Assembly (NCBI RefSeq): GCF_900099995.1
Contig: NZ_FNCZ01000001.1
Coordinates: 1,116,001-1,180,000 of the forward strand
From: Winogradskyella thalassocola
GTDB lineage: Bacteria; Bacteroidota; Bacteroidia; Flavobacteriales; Flavobacteriaceae
Direction of reading: 5' to 3'
Length of the DNA stretch: 64,000 nucleotides
The notes below the pieces were generated by a model, which was not told where the DNA came from, did not search any database, and saw only the letters and a program-made list of their open reading frames with translations. The translations under genes and the position numbers were made by a program. Of the stretch, positions 27,506-36,874 are shown one piece after another. Each line of letters opens with the position of its first letter. Position 1 is the stretch's first letter.

Positions 27506-29116
27506 TTAAAGTGAAACACCGCGTTTCCAAGGAATAAAATCGTCTTGGTTTAATAAGCTTGCCTTAGATTTTATGGTACCACTAGCTACATTTATGATAT
27601 AGCTAAGCATGACTTCTGCCATTTCTTCAATAGTTTTTTCTCCATTAATAATATCACCTGTATCCACATCAATTATATCGTTCATTTTTGCAGCTAGCTC
27701 AGAGTTTGAAGAGACTTTGATTACAGGTGTTATTGGGTTTCCTGTAGGTGTGCCCAAACCTGTTGTGAATAATACAATGTTGGCTCCAGAACCTACCATA
27801 GCTGTTGTGCTTTCTACATCATTTCCTGGTGTGCATAATAAGTTTAAGCCTGGTTTAGTGACATACTCACCATAATCCAAAACATCCACAATAGGAGAAG
27901 TACCGCCTTTTTTAGCTGCGCCAGCAGACTTCATGGCATCTGTAATTAATCCGTCTTTTATATTCCCAGGTGAAGGATTCATATCAAAACCAGAGCCAGC
28001 ATCTACTACAGATTTTTCAAAAGCCTGCATTAATTCTAAAAAACGTTTTGCAGACGTTTCGTTTACACAACGATTTACTAGTTCCTGCTCTACACCGCAT
28101 AACTCTGGGAATTCTGATAAAATGGCTGTGCCACCTAGAGCGACTAACATATCAGAGGTGTAACCTAATGTTGGATTGGCAGAAATACCCGAAAATCCAT
28201 CAGAGCCTCCACATTCTAAACCAACTTTAAGCTTTGATAAAGGCGCTGGTAGTCGTTCTATTTTGTTAGCTTCTCTAATCGCTTCAAATGAATTTTTAAT
28301 AATTGCTGTTAGCATCTCATCAACAGTTCCCATTTGTTGCTGTTCGTACATCAATATAGGCTTTTTGTTATTGGGACTTATGGCCTTTAAGGCATTATTA
28401 AAAATATCAATTTGTAAATTCTGACAGCCTAAACTCAAGACTGTCGCTCCAGCTACATTTGGGTTTTTTACATAACCAGCTAATAATTTTGCTAAACTTT
28501 CTGAGTCTTGACGAATACCTCCACAACCTCCAGGATGTGTAATGAATTTAACGTCTATGTTTTCAAATACCTTAGTGGATTGTTCTTGTTGTGTTGCTAC
28601 GTCAAATCCATTATTCACCAATGAACGTAATAGCATTTGATGACTGTTAACTTTTTGAGTTACTAGTTCCTTTTCAAAAATCTCTTTCAAGGTTTCAATA
28701 TTCCTGTTTTCACAGAATACTAAAGGGAAAAATAACCACACATTTGCTGTGCCAACTTGCCCATCTTGTCTGTGATAACCCATAAAGGTTTTGTCTTTCC
28801 ATTTTTCTACATTAGGAACCGTCCAACCAATAGTTTCGGTTTTATGACTGACTTTTGCACTTTGATGTTTTACATTTTCTGTGGTTAAAACACCACCCGT
28901 AGGAATAATTAAGCTAGCTTTTCCTACTAAAACCCCATACATGATGATTTTATCGTCAATTTTAAATGTGTTTAGAGCAATTTTATGCTTTGCCTTAACT
29001 TCTGACACAATTGTGATATCTTGATTTTCAAACGAAATAATTTCACCAATTTTTAAGTTAACTAAAGCAACTGCGACATTATCTGAAGGATGTACTTTTA
29101 TTATTTTTTTTTGCAT
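27506..29116 (-). CDS. uxaA: Altronate dehydratase
   Basis: The 536-residue cytoplasmic enzyme has an N-terminal SAF domain (about 1-90, VAVALVNLKIGEII) fused to the large UxaA C-terminal domain, as in the full-length E. coli type. Motifs visible are FMGYHRQDGQVGTANVW, HPGGCGGIRQDSE and LGCQNLQ. It dehydrates D-altronate to KDG, the last step of the isomerase branch of galacturonate breakdown. It is the final gene of the uronate operon, 33 bases after uxaB. Confidence 0.95.
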   Translation of the reverse strand: MQKKIIKVHPSDNVAVALVNLKIGEIISFENQDITIVSEVKAKHKIALNTFKIDDKIIMYGVLVGKASLIIPTGGVLTTENVKHQSAKVSHKTETIGWTVPNVEKWKDKTFMGYHRQDGQVGTANVWLFFPLVFCENRNIETLKEIFEKELVTQKVNSHQMLLRSLVNNGFDVATQQEQSTKVFENIDVKFITHPGGCGGIRQDSESLAKLLAGYVKNPNVAGATVLSLGCQNLQIDIFNNALKAISPNNKKPILMYEQQQMGTVDEMLTAIIKNSFEAIREANKIERLPAPLSKLKVGLECGGSDGFSGISANPTLGYTSDMLVALGGTAILSEFPELCGVEQELVNRCVNETSAKRFLELMQAFEKSVVDAGSGFDMNPSPGNIKDGLITDAMKSAGAAKKGGTSPIVDVLDYGEYVTKPGLNLLCTPGNDVESTTAMVGSGANIVLFTTGLGTPTGNPITPVIKVSSNSELAAKMNDIIDVDTGDIINGEKTIEEMAEVMLSYIINVASGTIKSKASLLNQDDFIPWKRGVSL

Positions 29117-29149
29117 ACTAATAATTAGTTGTTAGTTAAAAAGAGATAT

Positions 29150-30616
29150 TTAATACTTTTTACTAAAGTTTTCAAAACCGTATTCAATACCATTTGTGTC
29201 TATTTCTGCTAGAGCAAAGGCTATTGCAGTAGATAAGTTTTTAATCCTAGTTAGGTCATCATCCCAATAGTCTTGGTTTGCTAAAACAAGATTAGCTATG
29301 ACGTTGTAATCCTCATTTTGCCATATATTACTAAAGTTAGTCACTATATCGTCATTATCTTTAATTGGTAAATCGTTACCGTTCCATGTACCTTTGTAAA
29401 ATCGAATTAAACATGCAAATGAAAAGGTTAAATTAGTAGGTAATTTTCCGTTTTTTGCTTCAAATTCTAATAAACTTGGTAGTACACGTACTTTAAATTT
29501 TGAAATAGAATTTAATGCTATATCTGCTAATTTATGCTTGATAAACGGATTTCTAAAACGGTCTAAGATTTCTTCAGCAAAACTATCTAATTCGCTTCTG
29601 TTCATTGGAAGAACCTCATTAATCTCTTCAAATATTGTCTTATTTACAAAAGCTCCTGTAAAGGCATTATCGATTGTTTCTTTAACAGTTTCATTTCCAT
29701 AAAGGAATGAAAATGGTACCATAGAGGTATGTGCTCCATTCAAAATTCGTACTTTTCTAGTACGATATGGTTGCATATCATCAACAATTTTAACGTCTAA
29801 ATTGGTTTTATGGAATGGTAATTTTTTCTTTAAATCTTCACCTCCTTCTATGACCCAAAGTAGAAACACTTCAGCAGCCACAATTAAATTATCTTTATAA
29901 TCTAATTGGGCGTTATAAGTTTCAATATCGTCTCTTGGATAACCTGGCACAATTCTATCTACTAAGGTACTGTGGAAAGAACAACTTGTATTTAACCATT
30001 CGGTAAATGCGCTGTCTAGTTTCCAAAGGGTTACATACTTTAGAATAGTTTCCTTTAAGGTTTCAGAATTATGATTAATTAATTCACACGGAATTATTGT
30101 TAAACCTTTATTTAGAGCTCCATTAAAATGAATAAAACGCTTATGTAATAACAGGGTTAATTTAGCAGGAAATGAACTTGGTGGTTGCATATCCATAGTG
30201 TCACTTTCAACATAAGCAATGCCGGCTTCTGTTGTATTAGATATTATGAATTGTAGTTCTTCCTCTTTTGCTAAATGTAAGTATTGCTGAAAATCTGAAT
30301 AAGGATTAATACCTTTTACAATGTTGGTAATTAATTCTGTTTTCTGTATTTCTTCACCTTTTTGAATACCTTTTAAAAACAGAGTGTACAATCCATCTTG
30401 ATCATTCAACATCTTTATCATACCTTTATCAATAGGTTGTACAACAGCAATGCCAGCATTAAAATCTGCTGATTTATTTAATTGCTGAATGGTGTAGTCT
30501 ACAAATGCTCTCAAGAAATTTCCTTCTCCAAACTGCACCACCTTAATTGGTAGTGTTTTTTCAAGTCCTAAATTTTTTCTATTTAAAGCTAGTTTCGTTT
30601 TTCTCAATTCTGTCAT
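29150..30616 (-). CDS. uxaB: Tagaturonate reductase (altronate oxidoreductase)
   Basis: The 488-residue cytoplasmic protein belongs to the mannitol dehydrogenase family. The nicotinamide-binding start KVVQFGEGNFLRAFVDY (about 25-41) and the family segment VRILNGAHTSMVPFSFLYG (about 288-306) are clear. It reduces D-tagaturonate to D-altronate. UxaB is preferred over fructuronate reductase because altronate dehydratase, not mannonate dehydratase, is encoded next to it and because the locus is for galacturonate. It lies 12 bases after dctM. Confidence 0.92.
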   Translation of the reverse strand: MTELRKTKLALNRKNLGLEKTLPIKVVQFGEGNFLRAFVDYTIQQLNKSADFNAGIAVVQPIDKGMIKMLNDQDGLYTLFLKGIQKGEEIQKTELITNIVKGINPYSDFQQYLHLAKEEELQFIISNTTEAGIAYVESDTMDMQPPSSFPAKLTLLLHKRFIHFNGALNKGLTIIPCELINHNSETLKETILKYVTLWKLDSAFTEWLNTSCSFHSTLVDRIVPGYPRDDIETYNAQLDYKDNLIVAAEVFLLWVIEGGEDLKKKLPFHKTNLDVKIVDDMQPYRTRKVRILNGAHTSMVPFSFLYGNETVKETIDNAFTGAFVNKTIFEEINEVLPMNRSELDSFAEEILDRFRNPFIKHKLADIALNSISKFKVRVLPSLLEFEAKNGKLPTNLTFSFACLIRFYKGTWNGNDLPIKDNDDIVTNFSNIWQNEDYNVIANLVLANQDYWDDDLTRIKNLSTAIAFALAEIDTNGIEYGFENFSKKY

Positions 30617-30628
30617 GTTATTTTATAA

Positions 30629-31933
30629 TTATAAACCAAAAAGTCTTGGTAAGAACATTGAAATTTCTGGTATAAAAGATATTAGCATTAATACGGCGAC
30701 CATAATGGCCAAAAAGGGCAACAACGATCTTATAACTTTTGTAACTGAAACGTTGGCGACACCACTACCTACAAATAGTAGAGTCCCTACTGGAGGTGTA
30801 CAAATACCAATACAAAGGTTAAGTACAATTACGATTCCAAAATGAACAGGGTCCATTCCTAATGTTGTTACAACAGGTAAGAATATTGGTGTAAATATTA
30901 AAACTGCTGGAGTCATATCCATGAAGGTTCCGACTATTAATAGGATTATGTTAATAGCTAAAAAGATGGCAAACTTGTTGCTTAGTGAATCTAATAAAAA
31001 TGAGCTTATCATTTCTGGAATACCTTCAAAAGAAAACAACCAAGACATTGCCATAGATGTACAGATTAAAAACATTACTACAGCTGTAGTTTTTGCACTA
31101 GTTAGTAATATTTTAGGCATATCTTTTATTTTCATATCACCATAGATTAATGATAATATTGCTGCATATAAAACAGCAATTACAGACGCTTCTGTTGCTG
31201 TAAATATTCCAGCTACAATTCCTCCAACAACAATTATAAGTAAGGATAAACTGAAAAATGCTTTTCTGAAATACGTCCAAATTTCAAAAAGAGTTGCACG
31301 TTGTCCTCTTGCATAACCTTTGTTAATAGCAATAAATGCAACATATCCCATAATTGCCAAACCTAAAAGTATTCCTGGTAAATAACCAGCAATAAATAAA
31401 GCTGCTACAGAGGCGGTTCCTCCACTAGCTAAAGCATAAACTATTAAAATGTTACTTGGCGGAATTAATAAGCCCGTTGTTGATGAAGTAATGTTTACAG
31501 AGGCACTTAAAGCTCTAGGATAGCCTTCTTCTTCCATTCTGTCGGTCATAATTGAACCAATTGCAGAAGCAGCAGCAACGGCAGAACCAGAAATTGCACC
31601 AAAAAGCATGGATGCTAAAACATTTACATAAGCCAATCCGCCAGGAAGACTTGCTACTAAGGATTTCGCGAAATTAATAAGTCGATTTGCAATGCCTCCT
31701 TGTTTCATAATTTCACCTGCTAGCACAAAAAATGGAATTGCTAATAAGGCAAAACTGTCAATACCAGTCGTCATGCGCTGCGCAATTGTTGTTAATCCTG
31801 GCATTTTATCAATATTCAACAACAAGCTTATTGTTGTTGAAATTCCGATGCTATATGCAACAGGTACTTTTAATAACAAAAGCGTAAAGAAACTGACAAA
31901 TAAAACGATTATACTAATAATTTCTAAACTCAT
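30629..31933 (-). CDS. dctM: TRAP transporter large permease (DctM)
   Basis: The 434-residue membrane protein is of DctM type, with many hydrophobic helices. Hallmark segments include LLLKVPVAYSIGIST, FALLAIPFFVLAGEIMKQGG and SMLFGAISGSAVAAASAIGSIM, and GLLIPPSNILIVYALASGGT. It forms the ion-driven channel of a tripartite ATP-independent transporter. The start overlaps dctQ by four bases (ATGA). The likely substrate is galacturonate or an unsaturated uronate, judged from the flanking uxaB and uxaC. Confidence 0.95.
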   Translation of the reverse strand: MSLEIISIIVLFVSFFTLLLLKVPVAYSIGISTTISLLLNIDKMPGLTTIAQRMTTGIDSFALLAIPFFVLAGEIMKQGGIANRLINFAKSLVASLPGGLAYVNVLASMLFGAISGSAVAAASAIGSIMTDRMEEEGYPRALSASVNITSSTTGLLIPPSNILIVYALASGGTASVAALFIAGYLPGILLGLAIMGYVAFIAINKGYARGQRATLFEIWTYFRKAFFSLSLLIIVVGGIVAGIFTATEASVIAVLYAAILSLIYGDMKIKDMPKILLTSAKTTAVVMFLICTSMAMSWLFSFEGIPEMISSFLLDSLSNKFAIFLAINIILLIVGTFMDMTPAVLIFTPIFLPVVTTLGMDPVHFGIVIVLNLCIGICTPPVGTLLFVGSGVANVSVTKVIRSLLPFLAIMVAVLMLISFIPEISMFLPRLFGL

Positions 31934-32427
31934 AATTGACTATTACTTTTATTAGAACAAACACCAGATATGTGATAAATAGAAAAGCAGATAATTAGAA
32001 AACCACTAAAAGGCAATACGGCATAAACATAGCCTAGAGGAATTCTTAAAGTACCAGATAATTGTTCTAAGTGCAATGTGGTGTAAACCAAATTAGCCCC
32101 ACCAATAACCATGACGATAAGTGCAAAAAGAAAGATGCATACTTCTATGAATATTGACGTTTTTCTTTTATTGGAAATAGACATTTTTTCGTATAAAAAG
32201 TCCATTGATAAATGTTCTTTTTTAGCGTTGAGATAGGCAGCACCTATAATGGTCATCCAGATTAAAGAAAATCGTGCAAATTCTTCGGTCCATGTAAAAG
32301 ATCTACCTAAAAGATATCTGGAAAACACTTGAAACAAAACATCTAAGACTAGCAATGCAAAAATGATAATCAAAAACCATTCAAGGATTTTGTTAACCTT
32401 ATTAAAAATAAATTCAGATTTACTCAT
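31930..32427 (-). CDS. dctQ: TRAP transporter small permease (DctQ)
   Basis: The 165-residue protein has four predicted membrane segments. The DctQ signature is LLGRSFTWTEEFARFSLIWMTIIGAAYLNAKKEHLSM, at about residues 35-73. It bridges the binding protein and DctM in the inner membrane. It starts three bases after the dctP stop and overlaps dctM, so the three subunits are tightly coupled. Confidence 0.94.
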   Translation of the reverse strand: MSKSEFIFNKVNKILEWFLIIIFALLVLDVLFQVFSRYLLGRSFTWTEEFARFSLIWMTIIGAAYLNAKKEHLSMDFLYEKMSISNKRKTSIFIEVCIFLFALIVMVIGGANLVYTTLHLEQLSGTLRIPLGYVYAVLPFSGFLIICFSIYHISGVCSNKSNSQL

Positions 32428-32429
32428 AT

Positions 32430-33404
32430 TTAGTTATTCTTAATATCGTTAACAATATTCGCCATTTCGGGATATTTTTCTACAAATTTTTCAACTACAG
32501 ATTTTGATTTTTCTGCAAATAGTGATTTTTCTGGAATTATTATTTCAACACCCCAATCTTTAGCAACTTTCATAGATTCTTCAACAGATTCTCGCCAGAA
32601 CTTTTTTTGTGCTTGCGCAGATTCGTCTGCGGCTTCTTGAACCCAAACTCTTTGTTCTACAGATAATTTGTCCCAATATTTAGTTCCTATTAAAAGCACA
32701 TCTGGAACAGAAGAATGCTCATCTAACGTATAGTACTTACTAATTTCATAGTGGTTGGATGAGACAAAAGAAGGTGGGTTATTTTCTGCTCCATCTACAA
32801 CGCCTTGTTGAATAGCTGTATATAGTTCCCCATACGCCAAAGGGGTGGCATCTCCTCCCATAGTATTGACCATGTTAATTGCCATTTGATTGTTTTGCAC
32901 CCTAATTTTTAGACCTTTTAAATCTTGTGGTGTTCTTATGGCCTTTTTACTAGTATAGAAACTTCTACTCCCTGCATCATAATAACATAATCCTCGAAGC
33001 CAAAATTTAGAGCCTTTCTCTAAAATTGATTTTCCTATTGAACCTTCTAAAACACTAAATTGATGTTCTTTATTTCTGAATAAATAGGGTATGCCCATAA
33101 CATTGTATTCAGGGACAAAATTAGATAGAGTGGCTGCACTCACCTTTGTTGCAGCTACACTTCCGATTTGCAATAATTCTAATAATTCTCTTTCTGATCC
33201 TAATTGTCCATCAGGAAAAATCTTAACCTTTAAAGAACCACTAGACTTTTTTTCTAAAGCCTTTTGAAACTCTAACATACCCTTATGTACAGGATGTGTT
33301 TGCGGCAAAGTATGTCCTAAATAGAGCACTTCAGGTCCCTCAATTTTTTCGCAAGAGACTAATGAGGTGAAAAGAATTACTAAAAGAATTATTTTAAGTC
33401 GCAT
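32430..33404 (-). CDS. dctP: TRAP transporter substrate-binding lipoprotein (DctP)
   Basis: The 324-residue DctP-type solute-binding protein starts LYLGHTLPQTHPVHKGMLEFQK and has the conserved KGLKIRVQNNQMAINMVNTMGGDATPLAYGELYTAIQQGVVDGAENN segment. Its Arg (about residue 168) usually pairs with the substrate carboxylate, consistent with a uronate. The N-terminus has a lipobox (TSLVSCEK, Cys about residue 19), so the protein is membrane-anchored rather than free in the periplasm. It sits between uxaC and dctQ. Confidence 0.93.
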   Translation of the reverse strand: MRLKIILLVILFTSLVSCEKIEGPEVLYLGHTLPQTHPVHKGMLEFQKALEKKSSGSLKVKIFPDGQLGSERELLELLQIGSVAATKVSAATLSNFVPEYNVMGIPYLFRNKEHQFSVLEGSIGKSILEKGSKFWLRGLCYYDAGSRSFYTSKKAIRTPQDLKGLKIRVQNNQMAINMVNTMGGDATPLAYGELYTAIQQGVVDGAENNPPSFVSSNHYEISKYYTLDEHSSVPDVLLIGTKYWDKLSVEQRVWVQEAADESAQAQKKFWRESVEESMKVAKDWGVEIIIPEKSLFAEKSKSVVEKFVEKYPEMANIVNDIKNN

Positions 33405-33418
33405 AGCTCATCTTTTTA

Positions 33419-34825
33419 TTATATAAAATTAAAATAGTTTTTAGCGTTGTTGTAACTAATATCTGCTACCATTTTACCAATCCATTCTATTTCTTCTTTT
33501 GGTAGTTCTCCTCTTTTTACTTCGTCTCCTAAAAGATTACATAAAACGCGTCTAAAATATTCGTGACGTGGAAATGATAAAAAACTACGAGAATCGGTCA
33601 GCATACCAATAAAACAGCTAATTAAACCCATGTTCGACAACGCATTTAATTGTTTGGTCATGCCATCTTTTTGATCTAAAAACCACCAACCAGAACCGAA
33701 CTGAACCTTACCTTTTATGCTTCCATCATTAAAGTTCCCAATCATGGTAGCCATAACTTCATTATCTGCTGGGTTGAGGTTGTAAATAATGGTTTTGGTT
33801 AATTTATCTTTACTATCTAATTTATTTAAAAACGCTGAAAGTTTTTCTGCCTGCGAATAATCTCCTATTGAATCCCAACCTGTATCAGGACCTAATATGG
33901 TATGCATACGTTTATTATTATTTCGTAATGCACCTAAATGAAATTGTTGTACCCAACCAAATTCGTGATACGTCTCAGATAGAAATAGTAGGATTGATGT
34001 TTCAAATTTTAGAATTTCTAGATTTGATAATGTTTCGTAATTTCTTTTCTTTTTGAAAATAGACTCAACATCACTTTCAGTAAATGCAACGAATGAAATT
34101 TGGTTTAATCCATGATCGCAAAGTCTGCATCCATTTTTATGGAAGTAGTCTATTCTGCTTCGTAATGCGTCTTTTAAATCTCGATAGGTTTCAATGTTAA
34201 TATCTGCTGCTTTACCTAAACTATTGATGTAATCATTATAGTTTTCATTTACAATTAAAATAGCGTTGTCTGGCCTAAACGCTGTACTAACTTTTACTTC
34301 AAAATCACTTTTTGCTAAAGCTTGGTGATGCTCTAGACTATCAATAGGATCTTCAGTTGTACAGACCAATTCTGCGTTAACTTTGCGCAATAAATTTCTA
34401 CAGCTATACTCAGTACTGCTTAGCTTTTCAGCCGTAGAATCATATATTTTTTTAGCTGATTTTTCATTCAATAAGCTATTAACGTCGAAATAGCGCGCTA
34501 ATTCTAGATGTGTCCAGTGATACAATGGATTCCGCATAGTATAAGGTACCGTTTTTGCCCATTGGATAAACTTTTCTTTATCTGATGCGTCTCCTGTAAT
34601 AAATCGTTCATTGATGCCCAAAGTACGCATAGCTCGCCATTTGTAATGATCACCGTTAATCCAAACCTTGGTTAAGTTATTATAAACCTTGTCTTCAAGA
34701 ATTTCTTGAGGTGGTAAATGATTGTGATAATCTATTATAGGTTGTTGTTTTGAATAGTTATGATATAACTCTTCAGCGTATTTATTTTCAAGTAGAAAAT
34801 TATCGCTAATAAAATTTTTACTCAT
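33419..34825 (-). CDS. uxaC: Uronate (glucuronate/galacturonate) isomerase
   Basis: The 468-residue cytoplasmic member of the amidohydrolase-like UxaC family has the metal-site motif IDYHNHLPPQEI (about 31-42). It also has KVWINGDHYKWRAMRTLGI, FHLGALRNNNKRM and a C-terminal LTDSRSFLSFPRHEYFRR. It converts D-galacturonate to D-tagaturonate. With uxaB and uxaA it completes the route to KDG. It lies 14 bases upstream of dctP and 11 bases downstream of kduD. Confidence 0.95.
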   Translation of the reverse strand: MSKNFISDNFLLENKYAEELYHNYSKQQPIIDYHNHLPPQEILEDKVYNNLTKVWINGDHYKWRAMRTLGINERFITGDASDKEKFIQWAKTVPYTMRNPLYHWTHLELARYFDVNSLLNEKSAKKIYDSTAEKLSSTEYSCRNLLRKVNAELVCTTEDPIDSLEHHQALAKSDFEVKVSTAFRPDNAILIVNENYNDYINSLGKAADINIETYRDLKDALRSRIDYFHKNGCRLCDHGLNQISFVAFTESDVESIFKKKRNYETLSNLEILKFETSILLFLSETYHEFGWVQQFHLGALRNNNKRMHTILGPDTGWDSIGDYSQAEKLSAFLNKLDSKDKLTKTIIYNLNPADNEVMATMIGNFNDGSIKGKVQFGSGWWFLDQKDGMTKQLNALSNMGLISCFIGMLTDSRSFLSFPRHEYFRRVLCNLLGDEVKRGELPKEEIEWIGKMVADISYNNAKNYFNFI

Positions 34826-34836
34826 TAGTTTTTACA

Positions 34837-35631
34837 TTAATCCTCGTTAGAAGGTTTTCCTATGGTAGCTAAAATACCACCATCTACATATACTATTTGG
34901 CCACTCACAAAATCACTGGCTTTTGAAGCTAAAAATATAGCTGTTCCTTGCAAATCTTCTGGATTTCCCCAACGACCTGCAGGAGTTCTACTGATAATAA
35001 AGTCATTAAAAGGATGGCCGTCGACTCGTATCGGCTCCGTTTGCGTTGTAGCAAAATAACCTGGACCGATACCATTAACCTGTATATTATGTTTAGACCA
35101 TTCCGTTGCCATATTTTTGGTTAACATTTTTAGGCCTCCTTTGGCAGCAGCATATGCTCCTACAGTATTTCTTCCCAGTTCACTCATCATGGAACAAATG
35201 TTTATAATTTTCCCTTCTTTTCTGCGAATCATGCCTTTTACGATATGTTTAGACATTATAAATGGGCTTACCAAATCTACTTTTAAAACCTGCTCAAAAT
35301 CTTTAACTTCCATATCTTCGAGAGGCGTTCTTTTGATGATTCCAGCATTATTAACTAGAATATCAATGTGCCCAACTTCATTTTGAATTTTTTTGATGTT
35401 ATCAATCACTTGAGCTTCATCTGTTACATCAAATAAATAACCAAAGACTTTCAGTCCTTCTGCTTTATACTCGGTAACTGCTTTATTTAGTTTTTCCTTA
35501 GAAGATGCGCCGTTAATAATTAAAGTAGCACCAGCTTTCCCTAAACCCATTGCCATAGACATTCCTAAGCCATGCGTTCCTCCCGTAATCAAGGCTACTT
35601 TACCTGATAAATCAAACAAATTTATTGACAT
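34837..35631 (-). CDS. kduD: 2-dehydro-3-deoxy-D-gluconate 5-dehydrogenase (SDR family)
   Basis: The 264-residue short-chain dehydrogenase has the NAD motif TGGTHGLGMSMA (about 16-27), NNAGI (about 91-95), the catalytic Ser about residue 143 and YAAAKGG (Tyr about 160). It reduces 2,5-diketo-3-deoxygluconate, the KduI product, to KDG. Gluconate 5-dehydrogenases are close relatives, but the adjacency to kduI (six bases) makes KduD the better call. Confidence 0.9.
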   Translation of the reverse strand: MSINLFDLSGKVALITGGTHGLGMSMAMGLGKAGATLIINGASSKEKLNKAVTEYKAEGLKVFGYLFDVTDEAQVIDNIKKIQNEVGHIDILVNNAGIIKRTPLEDMEVKDFEQVLKVDLVSPFIMSKHIVKGMIRRKEGKIINICSMMSELGRNTVGAYAAAKGGLKMLTKNMATEWSKHNIQVNGIGPGYFATTQTEPIRVDGHPFNDFIISRTPAGRWGNPEDLQGTAIFLASKASDFVSGQIVYVDGGILATIGKPSNED

Positions 35632-35637
35632 AATTGT

Positions 35638-36477
35638 TTATCTTAATTCGTTTATTTTACAAACATCCATATCTCCATAATCTAAATTTTCGCCTGCCAT
35701 TCCCCAAATAAATGAATAGTTGGAAGTTCCTGATCCTGAGTGAATTGACCATGGTGGTGAAATTACTGCTTCTCCATTTGCCATCCAAATATGACGTGTT
35801 TCTTGAGGTTGTCCCATAAAATGACAAACGGCTTGGTCTTCTGGTACTTCAAAATAAAAATAAACTTCCATACGTCTGTCGTGCACGTGTGCTGGCATCG
35901 TGTTCCAGCTACTACCTGTTTTAATGGTCGTCATACCCATTTGTAATTGGCAAACATCCACGACGCTGTTAACGATGTATTTTCTTAATGTTCTAGCATT
36001 TGCCGTTTCTGGTGCACCTAATTCAATTACCTCTACATCATTACTTCCGATTTTTTTGGTTGGAAATGCTTTATGCGCAGGTGTTGAATTTAAGTAAAAT
36101 TGTGCTGGATTATTACTGCTTTTACTTGAAAAAATAACTACTTGGTTGCCTAGACCGACGTAAAGTGCTTCTTTGTGGTCTAATTCGTAAATTGAACCAT
36201 CGACGGTTACGGTTCCTTTTCCTCCAATATTTATAATCCCTAATTCTCTTCTAGCGAGAAAAAAATCGGCTTTAAGGGGATCAATTGTCTCTAATGCTAT
36301 AGACTTTTTAACAGGAACTACTCCTGCTACCATAAATCTATCATAATGAGAGTAAGTCCAAATTAGTTCATCTGTTTTCATAACGTTTTGAATTAGAAAT
36401 TCATCACGTAATTCTTGAGTGTTCAATGTTTTTACTGAAGTAGGACTAGAAGCGTATCTTGTATTAAATTTTGACAT
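35638..36477 (-). CDS. kduI: 5-keto-4-deoxyuronate isomerase
   Basis: The 279-residue cupin-type enzyme has the metal-binding segment MPAHVHDRRMEVYFYFE (about 195-211; two His and a Glu) and the fourth ligand His in PPWSIHSGSG (about 243-252). It converts the linear form of unsaturated galacturonate to 2,5-diketo-3-deoxygluconate. It is the first gene of the eight-gene uronate operon and is preceded at only 13 bases by an exact operator. Confidence 0.96.
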   Translation of the reverse strand: MSKFNTRYASSPTSVKTLNTQELRDEFLIQNVMKTDELIWTYSHYDRFMVAGVVPVKKSIALETIDPLKADFFLARRELGIINIGGKGTVTVDGSIYELDHKEALYVGLGNQVVIFSSKSSNNPAQFYLNSTPAHKAFPTKKIGSNDVEVIELGAPETANARTLRKYIVNSVVDVCQLQMGMTTIKTGSSWNTMPAHVHDRRMEVYFYFEVPEDQAVCHFMGQPQETRHIWMANGEAVISPPWSIHSGSGTSNYSFIWGMAGENLDYGDMDVCKINELR

Positions 36478-36490
36478 AAAAATTGTTTAT

Positions 36491-36512
36491 TGTAATCGAT
36501 TACACAAATATA
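36491..36512 (-). promoter_or_regulatory. Promoter and LacI-type operator of the uronate operon
   Basis: The operator TGTAATCGATTACA is at 36491-36504. On the minus strand a perfect TATATTTG -7 element (36512-36505) ends exactly where the operator begins, the same arrangement as at the SusC promoter. No -33 TTTG is seen at 19-20 bases. The predicted leader is about 22 bases. Confidence 0.82.
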
Positions 36513-36770
36513 TATAATTTATTTTAAAATGAGATAATTAAAAATAGATGATTTTTTCTTATGAATAAAAAGGGCTTCGTAGTTCCTAGTTGTTATATAC
36601 TCTCGTAATTGATTTACTTTTCTATGAAAAGATCTAAATTATTATCACTTTATGAGAATTGCTAAGATTTTAGGCTCTTGTAAAAACAATATATAGTAAA
36701 ATATGGAGCTATTCTGAAACGAAGAAAAATGGGGGTCTGGTTAAAAGCAGTACGGAATTGATATATAAGG

Positions 36771-36802
36771 TATACCATAGAGAAGATATGTACTATGGTA
36801 TA
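36771..36802. repeat. Perfect 10-bp inverted repeat in the inter-locus gap
   Basis: TATACCATAG (36771-36780) and CTATGGTATA (36793-36802) are separated by 12 bases. No T-run follows, so it is not an evident terminator. It could be a protein-binding or recombinase arm-type site; the function is unknown. Confidence 0.6.
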
Positions 36803-36874
36803 AAATGTAAAGGAGAGGACTTATATATACCGAAAAACCTAAAGAATCCGAGATTATTGAAGAAGTCGATAGAG

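Noticed and set aside
29150..30616. Fructuronate reductase (UxuB) as the name
   Set aside because: No mannonate dehydratase is present, whereas altronate dehydratase is adjacent, so tagaturonate reductase fits better.
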